A stretch of DNA of 64,000 nt, taken from NCBI GenBank assembly GCA_938005465.1, contig CALLNU010000010.1, positions 28,002 through 92,001 on the forward strand. The letters are read 5' to 3'. A model generated the notes under the pieces. It saw nothing but the letters and a program-made list of their open reading frames with translations. It ran no database searches and had not been told where the DNA came from. Numbering within the stretch: position 1 is the first letter of the stretch; each line of letters starts with the position of its first letter. Source of the DNA: an uncultured Collinsella sp. (GTDB taxonomy: Bacteria > Actinomycetota > Coriobacteriia > Coriobacteriales > Coriobacteriaceae). A program made the position numbers and the translations under genes. Below, piece by piece: positions 1-7,022 of this stretch.

Positions 1-1
1 C

Positions 2-1111
2 GACCGCGTACTCGCCGATGTGGGCACGGTCCTCAAGGACATCGAGAATGCCGATATGGGCGTCGCAGGGTACTGGGGCCAAGATGACTTTTGTGTACTT
101 ATCCCCTTTAAGCACATCACCGTCCATCAAATCTACAATCGCGTTCGTGAGGCAGTAGCCAGGCATGATGACGGCGTAGGTTTTTGGCCGTCCATGGGCG
201 TTTACCCCATCGACTCCAATGAGGAAATCACCATCGATGCGCAGGCAAAGGCCATGTTTACCAATCGACGCGCAAAAAACGACTTTAAGGAGCGCATTGC
301 CATTTTCCGCCCCGCGGAGTACGAGCGCGAAGTCGCGTTCCACCGCACGCTGACCGAATTCCAGTACGCGCTGTCAAATGGTCGCATCACGTACTATCTT
401 CAGCCCCAGGTCGATATGGAAACCGGCGAGATTATTGGCGCCGAAGCACTCACCCGCTGGATTGACAAGGACGGCTCTCTCATTTCGCCCGCAACGTTTA
501 TCCCCGCACTCGAGGAAAGCGGCTTTGTAGTGACACTCGACAAGTACATTTGGCAGGGTGTCGCCATATGGCTTCGCGAGCGTCTCGATCGCCGTCTTCG
601 CGTGGTTCCGGTCTCGCTTAATGTGTCGCGCGTGGATATCCTTGCCTGCGACGTTGCCGAACATATGGGGGCGCTCGCCGCCCAATACAACCTACCGCCC
701 GAGCTCATGCGTATCGAGATCACCGAGACGGCTTATACGGGAGAATCCGAGGCCGTGGATAAGCTGACCGCAGATCTGCACACCCGCGGCTTCTCGACCT
801 ATATGGACGATTTTGGCACCGGTCAGTCCACGCTCGCGATGCTCAAGAACGTCAACGTCGACGTCATCAAGCTCGACCGCACCTTTGTGCCCACCGACCG
901 CGATCAAGGCCGCAGCACGCAAATCATTTCATCGATGCTCGAAATGGCGCAGTCGCTCCATCTGCCCGTCGTGGTTGAAGGCGTCGAGACAAATGAGCAG
1001 GCGAACATGCTACGACAAATGGGCGCCCGCTACGCTCAGGGCTTCCTCTACTACCGCCCCATGCCGGCGAAGAATTTTGAGGCATTGCTCGATGGCGGCA
1101 ATAACGACTGA
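2..1111 (+). CDS. GGDEF-EAL c-di-GMP phosphodiesterase, 5' truncated
   Basis: The reading frame is open to the left edge, so the true start lies outside the window. The visible N-terminal part is the end of a GGDEF domain whose signature has become GQDDF, so cyclase activity is doubtful. The rest is an EAL domain with the expected landmarks: the EAL signature inside GAEALTRW, the metal-binding DDFGTG and a C-terminal QGFLYYRP. By family knowledge EAL domains cleave cyclic di-GMP to pGpG; the retained motifs suggest an active enzyme whose GGDEF part is regulatory. No membrane segment is visible in the part present. A perfect inverted repeat follows about 60 bases after the stop, then a second c-di-GMP gene. 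The domain call is firm; the activity is inferred. Confidence 0.88.
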   Translation, partial: DRVLADVGTVLKDIENADMGVAGYWGQDDFCVLIPFKHITVHQIYNRVREAVARHDDGVGFWPSMGVYPIDSNEEITIDAQAKAMFTNRRAKNDFKERIAIFRPAEYEREVAFHRTLTEFQYALSNGRITYYLQPQVDMETGEIIGAEALTRWIDKDGSLISPATFIPALEESGFVVTLDKYIWQGVAIWLRERLDRRLRVVPVSLNVSRVDILACDVAEHMGALAAQYNLPPELMRIEITETAYTGESEAVDKLTADLHTRGFSTYMDDFGTGQSTLAMLKNVNVDVIKLDRTFVPTDRDQGRSTQIISSMLEMAQSLHLPVVVEGVETNEQANMLRQMGARYAQGFLYYRPMPAKNFEALLDGGNND

Positions 1112-1169
1112 TACGCTCGCGCGCAAAACGCCGCCGCCGAAGGGGGCATTTGTCTCCATTAGCTAACTT

Positions 1170-1200
1170 ATATCCCCAATTCAAACCGAATTGGGGATAT
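1170..1200. repeat. Perfect 13-bp inverted repeat between two c-di-GMP genes
   Basis: Two 13-base arms (ATATCCCCAATTC and its complement) are separated by a 5-base loop. There is no T run after it on the plus strand, so it is either a weak terminator for the EAL gene or an operator for the next gene, whose ribosome binding site begins 23 bases further on. Confidence 0.55.
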
Positions 1201-1238
1201 GATACAAACCGTTGTTCCGCCCAAGGAGGTTATCCATC

Positions 1239-2768
1239 ATGAACGAGTCGCATCGCCTGGGCGAGCAATCGATTATTGCCTATCTTCAGCGACTTGCGAA
1301 CGGCGTCTCGACCGCCGAACTCGATGTTGCCGCGCTGCCTGCTGGGCTACGCGCCGTTGGCGAGCAACTGCAAAAGACGCATGCCATCCTGCAACAAGAG
1401 CGCCAGCTGCTTGAGCGCAACGCCTATATCGATCCGCTCACCAACTTGGGCAACCGCAACGGATTCGACCGTCACGTCGAGCAACTCTGGCGCAAAGGCG
1501 ACCCCTTCACCTGCGCCTATATTGACATCGACCATCTCAAGCATTGCAATGATAGGTTTGGCCACGCCGAAGGCAATCGCTATATTCTGAGCATCTGCCG
1601 CACGCTCTCCGAAACCATGGAGCACGATGAGATGCTGTTCCGTATCGGTGGAGACGAGTTTGTGCTCATCTCGCTCTCCGCAAACGAGATTGAACTCGAG
1701 CAGCGCTTGGAGCAGGTACGTACCAGGCTGATCGAGGCGAGCTCAGGTGGCAAGGCGCCCATGATCGGCAGCTTTAGCTTTGGCTGCTCGCGCGTCGATC
1801 CACTTGCTGGCGACACGCGTCGCCAGATGACAATGGATGCCGATCGCAAGATGTATCGCTATAAGCTTATGCATCGTGTGCAGCAACCGAAAGACGATGA
1901 CGCGCCGCAACGCCCAATCGTCGATCAGCTTCCCTGCAACGACCGGGTGTTCCAAGCGATCTCCATGAGCTCCGAGACGCGCTATCCGTTTATCCTCAAT
2001 CTCGATACGGGAGAATCGCAATGGTCGGTTAACGCCGTGCGCGATTTTGACCTGCCCTCCCAGCACCCTTTTAACTCACTCGACATGTGGCTCGCCCGCG
2101 TTCATCCCGAGGACCGCGACAACGTACGTGTCGAGCTCGACATGGTGATAAACGGCACGTGGCACTTCCACTACATGCAGTATCGCGTAATGGATGCCAC
2201 CGGAAAATACGTGCTTTGCGACTGCACGGGCTACCGCTTGGACGGCACCGATACCGAGCCCAGCATGTATGTGGGCACTATCATCAACCGAAGCTTGGCA
2301 GATACGACCGACTCGGTAACGGGCCTGGGCGATGTCCACGCGCTGGTCAACGCTATTGGAGAGATGCGCCGCGTGGCGCGCGAGGCAGGCTTTATTGCCA
2401 TTAAGGTCGACGATATCGCCGAAGTCAATGCCCGCTTTGGATTCGATGCAGGCGACCGCGTGCTCGCCGAAAGTGCCGCCTGCCTCATGGATTGTTCGCG
2501 CGGCAAGGGTCGCCTGTTCCGCTCGACGGGACCAATGTTCGTGGCGCTTTTCGATGAGCTCGGCCCCGAGGCAATCGACGAGCTCGCAAACGAAATCGAA
2601 CGATTCCTGGGTTCTCCCGTGCTCATCGGCTCGCTTGAATATCAGCCGCCCATTCGCGTGGCCACGCTCCATCTGAACAGCGTTGACCGACAGCCCGTTT
2701 CCATTTTGAACGAGCTCAAAGCGTTGCTCGGTAAAGCCGTGCAGGTTCCAGGTACCAAACTGGATTAG
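1239..2768 (+). CDS. Diguanylate cyclase with PAS-like and second degenerate GGDEF domain
   Basis: The start at 1239 is chosen because AAGGAGG lies at 1223-1229, ten bases upstream. The 509-residue protein has a short helical N-terminus, then a complete GGDEF domain (roughly residues 70-210) with the catalytic signature RIGGDEF, so synthesis of cyclic di-GMP from two GTP is likely. A PAS-3-like segment follows (roughly 250-350, containing WLARVHPEDR). The C-terminal 160 residues resemble a second GGDEF fold in which the signature is replaced by STGPMF, so that copy should be catalytically dead. No transmembrane segment is seen; the protein is probably cytosolic. It follows an EAL gene in the same direction, giving a synthesis and breakdown pair. 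Confidence 0.85.
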   Translation: MNESHRLGEQSIIAYLQRLANGVSTAELDVAALPAGLRAVGEQLQKTHAILQQERQLLERNAYIDPLTNLGNRNGFDRHVEQLWRKGDPFTCAYIDIDHLKHCNDRFGHAEGNRYILSICRTLSETMEHDEMLFRIGGDEFVLISLSANEIELEQRLEQVRTRLIEASSGGKAPMIGSFSFGCSRVDPLAGDTRRQMTMDADRKMYRYKLMHRVQQPKDDDAPQRPIVDQLPCNDRVFQAISMSSETRYPFILNLDTGESQWSVNAVRDFDLPSQHPFNSLDMWLARVHPEDRDNVRVELDMVINGTWHFHYMQYRVMDATGKYVLCDCTGYRLDGTDTEPSMYVGTIINRSLADTTDSVTGLGDVHALVNAIGEMRRVAREAGFIAIKVDDIAEVNARFGFDAGDRVLAESAACLMDCSRGKGRLFRSTGPMFVALFDELGPEAIDELANEIERFLGSPVLIGSLEYQPPIRVATLHLNSVDRQPVSILNELKALLGKAVQVPGTKLD

Positions 2769-2842
2769 CACCGCGCCCGCACCGCCTCCCCCATCGTGCG
2801 ATAATCCTCTGCAGAAGTCACCAACAGCAGAGGGAGTTTGTG

Positions 2843-3466
2843 ATGAAGGTTCTTTTGGTCAATGGCAGTCCCAAGGCAAACGGCAACACCGCCCGCGCAC
2901 TCGCCGAGGTCGCCGAGCAACTCAATGCCGAAGGCATTGATACCGAGGTGTTTCAGCTGGGCACCAAGCCCATTCGCGACTGCATTGGCTGTGGTCAGTG
3001 CGGCAAGCTCGATTGCCGCTGCACCTTTGACGATGACGTGGTGAACGAGCTGATCGCTGCCGCCGAGAAGGCAGATGGCTTTGTCTTTGGCTCGCCCGTC
3101 TACTATGCGCACCCCAGCGGACGCATCCTTTCGGCCCTCGATCGCGCCTTCTATGCCGGCAGCAAAGCCTTTGCACACAAGCCGGGCGCTGCCGTCGCCG
3201 TTGCCCGTCGCGGCGGCACGTCGACCACCTTCGACGTGCTCAATAAGTACTTCACCATCAACCAGATGCCCGTGGTTGCTTCCACGTACTGGAACAACGT
3301 GTTTGGTGCCATGCCGGGCGAGGCCGCCCAGGACGCCGAGGGCCTGGCCACCATGCGCAACATCGGCAAGAACATGGCCTGGCTCCTGCATTGTATCGAG
3401 GCAGGACAGGCCGCCGGCATCGAAGCCCCCGAAGCCGATCGCGAGCGCACCAACTTCATCAGGTAG
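2843..3466 (+). CDS. Flavodoxin-like NAD(P)H-dependent FMN reductase family protein
   Basis: A protein of 207 residues starting MKVLLVNGSPKANGNT, the phosphate-binding loop of the NADPH-dependent FMN reductase / iron-sulfur flavoprotein family. A CIGCGQCGKLDC cysteine cluster near residue 50 is typical of the iron-sulfur flavoprotein-like branch, and GSPVYYAHPSG follows. By family it carries FMN and moves electrons to an unknown acceptor. GTG at 2840 and ATG at 2843 are adjacent; the ATG is preferred because AGGGAG at 2831-2836 is then six bases away. It lies 17 bases before the ArsC-like gene and may be co-transcribed with it. The substrate cannot be told. Confidence 0.85.
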   Translation: MKVLLVNGSPKANGNTARALAEVAEQLNAEGIDTEVFQLGTKPIRDCIGCGQCGKLDCRCTFDDDVVNELIAAAEKADGFVFGSPVYYAHPSGRILSALDRAFYAGSKAFAHKPGAAVAVARRGGTSTTFDVLNKYFTINQMPVVASTYWNNVFGAMPGEAAQDAEGLATMRNIGKNMAWLLHCIEAGQAAGIEAPEADRERTNFIR

Positions 3467-3483
3467 AACGGCGGAACAAATAC

Positions 3484-3825
3484 ATGAACGTGCAAATTTT
3501 TGGCACCAAAAAGTCTTTCGATACCAAGAAGGCTCAGCGTTATTTTAAGGAGCGCCGCATTAAGGTGCAGTTTATCGACCTTAAGGAAAAGGAGATGAGC
3601 AAGGGCGAGCTCACGAGCGTGATGCAGGCGGTCGGCGGCATCGACAAGCTGCTCAACCCCAAGGCTAAGGACGAGGAGACGCTCGCGCTCATCCAGCACC
3701 TCACCCCTAGCCAGCGCTTCGATAAACTGCTCGAGAATCAGCAGGTTCTAGCCGAGCCCATCGTGCGCAACGGCAAAAAGGCCACCGTCGGTTATTGCCC
3801 CGATGTGTGGGGAGCCTGGGAGTAG
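3484..3825 (+). CDS. ArsC/Spx-family thioredoxin-fold protein lacking the active-site Cys
   Basis: The 113-residue protein has the layout of the arsenate reductase/Spx/YffB family: a beta strand QIFGTKKS, a helix FDTKKAQRYFKERR, then the conserved IVRNGKKATVGYCPDVW near the C-terminus. The family places a redox cysteine just after the first strand; here that position reads GTKKSFDTKK, so serine replaces cysteine. Thiol chemistry on arsenate is therefore unlikely, and a regulatory or binding role is more plausible. It follows the flavodoxin-like gene by 17 bases. Confidence 0.8.
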   Translation: MNVQIFGTKKSFDTKKAQRYFKERRIKVQFIDLKEKEMSKGELTSVMQAVGGIDKLLNPKAKDEETLALIQHLTPSQRFDKLLENQQVLAEPIVRNGKKATVGYCPDVWGAWE

Positions 3826-3911
3826 CCTGTGTTATTTGCCGGCGCGTGGGTATAAGAGCAGGCGTTTGGCATAAGATTTAACTGTAAGCCATGTCTAACA
3901 AAGGAGGGCAC

Positions 3912-5042
3912 ATGCCCAACAAACCCGTGAAGATCATCATGCTTACCGGATACCTCGGTGCCGGCAAGACCACGCTGCTCAACCACATCCTCGCTAACGA
4001 CGGCGGCATCCGCGCCGCCGTGATCGTCAACGATATCGGCGAGATCAATGTGGACGCCAGCCTCATCGCCGACGGCGGCCTTTCCGAGACCGACGACCTC
4101 ATCCCGCTCACCAACGGCTGCATCTGCTGCACGCTTTCGGATGACCTGGCCAACCAGCTGCAGGGCATCGCCGATTCGGGCAACTTCGATTACATCATCA
4201 TCGAGGCCTCGGGCATTTGCGAGCCCATCCCCATCGCCTACACCATCTCGAGCTTCTGCGACGAGGCCAAGGTGGGCGGCGAGCCTAAGCTCGCGCTCGA
4301 CAACATCGTGGCCGTGGTCGACTGTGCCCGCATGTACGACGAGTTCAACGGCGGTCGCGACCTGCTGGCTGAGGATATCGACGAGGACGACATCGAGAGC
4401 CTGCTCATCCAGCAGATCGAGTTCTGCTCCACGCTAATCCTCAACAAGACCGATACCGTGAGCCCTGAGCAGATCGCCGAGCTCAAGGCCATCGTGCGCA
4501 GCCTGCAGAAGGACGCCGTGATCGTCGAGGCCCAAAACGGAGAGGTCCCCATGGAGGAGCTGCTCGACACCGACCGCTTTGACTTTATGCGCGCCTACAA
4601 CTCCGCCGCCTGGATCGATGCCATGGAACATCCCGAGGAGCACGATGACCCCGAGGTGCTCGAGTACGACATCGAGACCTTTGTTTACTCGCGCCGCAAG
4701 CCGTTTGACCTGCAGAAGTTCACCGATTTTGTTGAGCAGGAGTGGCCCGACGAGGTCATCCGCGTCAAGGGTCCGCTGTGGCAGACCGGCGATCCGGACA
4801 TGTGCTACATGTTTGAGCAGGCCGGCCACCAGATGCGCCTGATGGAGAACGGTCTGTTCGTTGACTCCGCGCCCGAGGGCGAGAAGCAGAAGATCATCGA
4901 CGAGAACCCCGAGATCATGCAGATTTGGGACGACGAGACGGGCGACCGCATGACGAGCCTGTGCATCATCGGCCGTCACATGGACAAGGATGCGCTCATC
5001 GCCTCCCTCGATGCCTGCCTGACCGACTGGCACCGCGCCTAG
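3912..5042 (+). CDS. CobW/COG0523-family GTPase, putative metallochaperone
   Basis: A start at 3912 is preferred to the upstream in-frame ATG at 3891 because AAGGAGGG lies between them. The 376-residue protein begins with a Walker A loop (LTGYLGAGKTT) and carries the metal-binding GCICC motif around residue 75 and a GTPase NKTD motif, which together define the G3E/COG0523 family. The C-terminal half is the CobW_C domain. The family loads zinc, cobalt or nickel onto client enzymes using GTP; the metal here is unknown, and no zinc-uptake operon or Zur-like site was seen. A strong terminator follows. Confidence 0.9.
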   Translation: MPNKPVKIIMLTGYLGAGKTTLLNHILANDGGIRAAVIVNDIGEINVDASLIADGGLSETDDLIPLTNGCICCTLSDDLANQLQGIADSGNFDYIIIEASGICEPIPIAYTISSFCDEAKVGGEPKLALDNIVAVVDCARMYDEFNGGRDLLAEDIDEDDIESLLIQQIEFCSTLILNKTDTVSPEQIAELKAIVRSLQKDAVIVEAQNGEVPMEELLDTDRFDFMRAYNSAAWIDAMEHPEEHDDPEVLEYDIETFVYSRRKPFDLQKFTDFVEQEWPDEVIRVKGPLWQTGDPDMCYMFEQAGHQMRLMENGLFVDSAPEGEKQKIIDENPEIMQIWDDETGDRMTSLCIIGRHMDKDALIASLDACLTDWHRA

Positions 5043-5081
5043 GTTTATCGAAGCGAGCGTTTGCCCGCCCACGTAACCGCT

Positions 5082-5116
5082 AACCACCACGAAGGCACCC
5101 CTTCGTGGTGGTTTTT
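5082..5116 (+). terminator. Rho-independent terminator after the CobW-like gene
   Basis: A 13-bp perfect stem (AACCACCACGAAG and its complement) with a 6-base loop is followed directly by a T run. It lies 40 bases after the CobW-like stop and just before the trmL ribosome binding site. Confidence 0.9.
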
Positions 5117-5137
5117 CGTTCTATGCCAAGGAGATTC

Positions 5138-5737
5138 ATGTTCAACATTGTGCTGTATGCGCCCGAGATTCCGGCCAATACGGGCAATATCGGCCGCACC
5201 TGCGTGGTTACCGGCGCCCGCCTGCATCTGGTGGAGCCGCTGGGGTTTTCGCTCGACGACAAGACGGTGCGTCGCGCCGGACTGGGCTACTGGCAAAACT
5301 TGGACGTGACGACTTATGCCGGCTGGGAGGATTTTCTTGCGCGTAACGACCTCTCCCCCGCCGACGAGCGCCTGCATCTGCTGACCAAAAAGGCACGCCG
5401 TACCTATGCGCAGAGTACCTACCGTGATGGCGACTACTTGGTCTTTGGCAGCGAGAGCTCGGGCATTCCCGAGCCACTGCTTGCCGCGGCGCCCGAGCGC
5501 TGCGAGCGCATCCCGATGCTGCGCGATTGTGACTCACTCGATAACGCCGAGGCATGGGAAGCCCACGAGGAATCACTCGGGCATACCGAGGACAGCCACG
5601 AGGCCATCCTTCAACAGGACATCTGCGGCAACTTCGTCAACCCTGACGACTACCGCATCAGCGCACTCAACCTCTCCAACAGCGCCGCCATCGTCCTCTA
5701 CGAAGCCTTGCGCCAGACAAGCTTTCCGGGAATGTGA
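5138..5737 (+). CDS. trmL: tRNA (cytidine/uridine-34 2'-O) methyltransferase TrmL
   Basis: The 199-residue protein is a SPOUT trefoil-knot methyltransferase of the TrmL/YibK type: it starts MFNIVLYAPEIPANTGNIGR, has FGSESSGIPEPLL in the middle, and ends with the knot segment LNLSNSAAIVLYEALRQ. The family methylates the ribose of the wobble nucleotide of some tRNA-Leu species using S-adenosylmethionine. It is slightly longer than the usual 155-160 residues because of an insertion around residues 130-165. AAGGAG at 5128 supports the start. The stop codon lies inside a palindromic repeat, so the protein ends GM before TGA. Confidence 0.9.
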   Translation: MFNIVLYAPEIPANTGNIGRTCVVTGARLHLVEPLGFSLDDKTVRRAGLGYWQNLDVTTYAGWEDFLARNDLSPADERLHLLTKKARRTYAQSTYRDGDYLVFGSESSGIPEPLLAAAPERCERIPMLRDCDSLDNAEAWEAHEESLGHTEDSHEAILQQDICGNFVNPDDYRISALNLSNSAAIVLYEALRQTSFPGM

Positions 5738-5763
5738 CAAAGGGACAGTTCCTTTGTCACATT
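5731..5763. repeat. TGTGACAAAGGGAC palindrome, copy 1
   Basis: Imperfect palindrome with arms AATGTGACAAAGG and CCTTTGTCACATT. It is one of six related copies in the window (also 6988, 10715, 35451, 35762, 41949), all at or next to gene 3' ends. This copy supplies the trmL stop codon. A dispersed repeat that can act as a terminator is the likely nature. Confidence 0.85.
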
Positions 5764-5833
5764 CAAGCGCCACGCCGATGACACACACGCCTAATTGATG
5801 CTCCAGATAAAGAGCCCTCACTTTTAATCAGAA

Positions 5834-5857
5834 TTAACTAAAGTAAAATAAAGTTAA
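5834..5857. promoter_or_regulatory. AT-rich inverted repeat upstream of AAA ATPase
   Basis: TTAACT at 5834 and AGTTAA at 5852 form an inverted repeat in a very AT-rich stretch that also contains AAAGTAAAA and AAAGTTAAA as near-direct repeats. It lies 25 bases before the start of the AAA ATPase, which has a winged-helix C-terminus, so an autoregulatory operator or promoter is possible. This is inference only. Confidence 0.4.
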
Positions 5858-5881
5858 ACGGCGGTGTGAAAGGAGAGCCGT

Positions 5882-6982
5882 GTGAAATATCTCGAGAACC
5901 CGTTTACCCCCAGTTTTGGTGAGGTTCCTGCCCATCTCGCTGGCAGACAACAGATTATTCGGGATTTGGACCGTGCCTTCTTGAGTCAGCGCAGGCGCCC
6001 AGAATTGACCTCGATCTTCTCAGGCGCACGTGGAACCGGTAAAACCGCTCTCATGTCGTCGCTCGCGACAAGAGCGGAATCCCACGGCTGGATAGCCGTA
6101 AAGACGACCGCGCTCCCGGGAATGCTTGAGGAAATCGAGTTCGGGGCGAAACGTGCTGCCGGCCATCTTATCGACCCGTCTAAGAACTTCGAAGTCACCG
6201 GTCTCGGAATTGCACCGCTCGGCAGCGTCGAGGTCAATCGCGTTCACGATGCTTCAACCTGGCGTTATCGCATGAGCGACATCATCGACCGGCTCAACGA
6301 GGCGGGCACCGGTCTGCTCGTCACGGTTGACGAGGTGGACCCGACACTCGACGAGATGATCCAACTCGCAGCCACGTATCAGCACTTTGTGACCGATGGG
6401 AAACGCGTCGCCTTGCTTATGGCGGGACTTCCCAACAACGTCTCTACGTTGCTGAACCACAAGACGGTCTCGTTCCTTCGCCGCGCCCAACAATATCATC
6501 TGGGTCGCATTGCCGACTATGACGTACGCGAGGCCTTGATTCGCACAATCCAGGAAAACGATCGCCTGGCAGATGCTGAGGGAATCGATAGAGCCGTTCG
6601 CTCGATCTCTGGATTTCCCTTCCTATTGCAACTCGTAGGTTACCGTGCCTGGGATCTCACAAGCGATTCGAAGGAAATCTCGTCACGCGACTTTGACCTG
6701 GGAATCAAAATCGCGCGCGACGAGATGGACGACCGAATCCTCGCGGCAACCTATCGGAAACTCACTGCAGAGGACAAGCGATTCCTCATCGCCATGCTCG
6801 ATGACGAGGAAGAGTCCACCACCGCTGACCTTGTCGAGCGCCTTAAGCGTTCGCCGCAGCAGGTCTCCCGCTACCGACGCCGCATGATAGACGCCGGCAT
6901 CATCGGGGAGCGAGGACGAGGGCTCGTCGCATTTGAATTGCCGTTCTTCCGTGACTATCTCGCCGCTCAATGCGTGAAATAG
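5882..6982 (+). CDS. AAA/archaeal-type ATPase with C-terminal winged helix (paralog A)
   Basis: A 366-residue P-loop ATPase starting at GTG 5882, with AAAGGAGAG upstream. Walker A is GARGTGKT (48-55); Walker B lies in LLVTVDEVDP near residue 150. The last 70 residues (ADLVERLKRSPQQVSRYRRR and on) look like a winged helix-turn-helix, and the overall plan resembles the ORC1/Cdc6-like and archaeal ATPase group. It is a clear relative of the ATPase at 9529-10647 and of the broken copy near 49.9-50.2 kb. Palindromes lie on both sides (5731 and 6988) and an AT-rich inverted repeat sits in the promoter region. The function is unknown; it does not look like a housekeeping gene. Confidence 0.8.
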   Translation: MKYLENPFTPSFGEVPAHLAGRQQIIRDLDRAFLSQRRRPELTSIFSGARGTGKTALMSSLATRAESHGWIAVKTTALPGMLEEIEFGAKRAAGHLIDPSKNFEVTGLGIAPLGSVEVNRVHDASTWRYRMSDIIDRLNEAGTGLLVTVDEVDPTLDEMIQLAATYQHFVTDGKRVALLMAGLPNNVSTLLNHKTVSFLRRAQQYHLGRIADYDVREALIRTIQENDRLADAEGIDRAVRSISGFPFLLQLVGYRAWDLTSDSKEISSRDFDLGIKIARDEMDDRILAATYRKLTAEDKRFLIAMLDDEEESTTADLVERLKRSPQQVSRYRRRMIDAGIIGERGRGLVAFELPFFRDYLAAQCVK

Positions 6983-6987
6983 GCATC

Positions 6988-7020
6988 AATGAGCCAAAGG
7001 GACTGTCCCTTTGCCTCATT
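6988..7020. repeat. TGTGACAAAGGGAC palindrome, variant copy 2
   Basis: Same core (CAAAGGGACTGTCCCTTTG) but with altered outer arms, AATGAGC and GCCTCATT. It lies between the convergent ends of the AAA ATPase and the UvrA-like gene, 5 and 2 bases from their stops, so it may terminate both transcripts. Confidence 0.8.
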
Positions 7021-7022
7021 GT

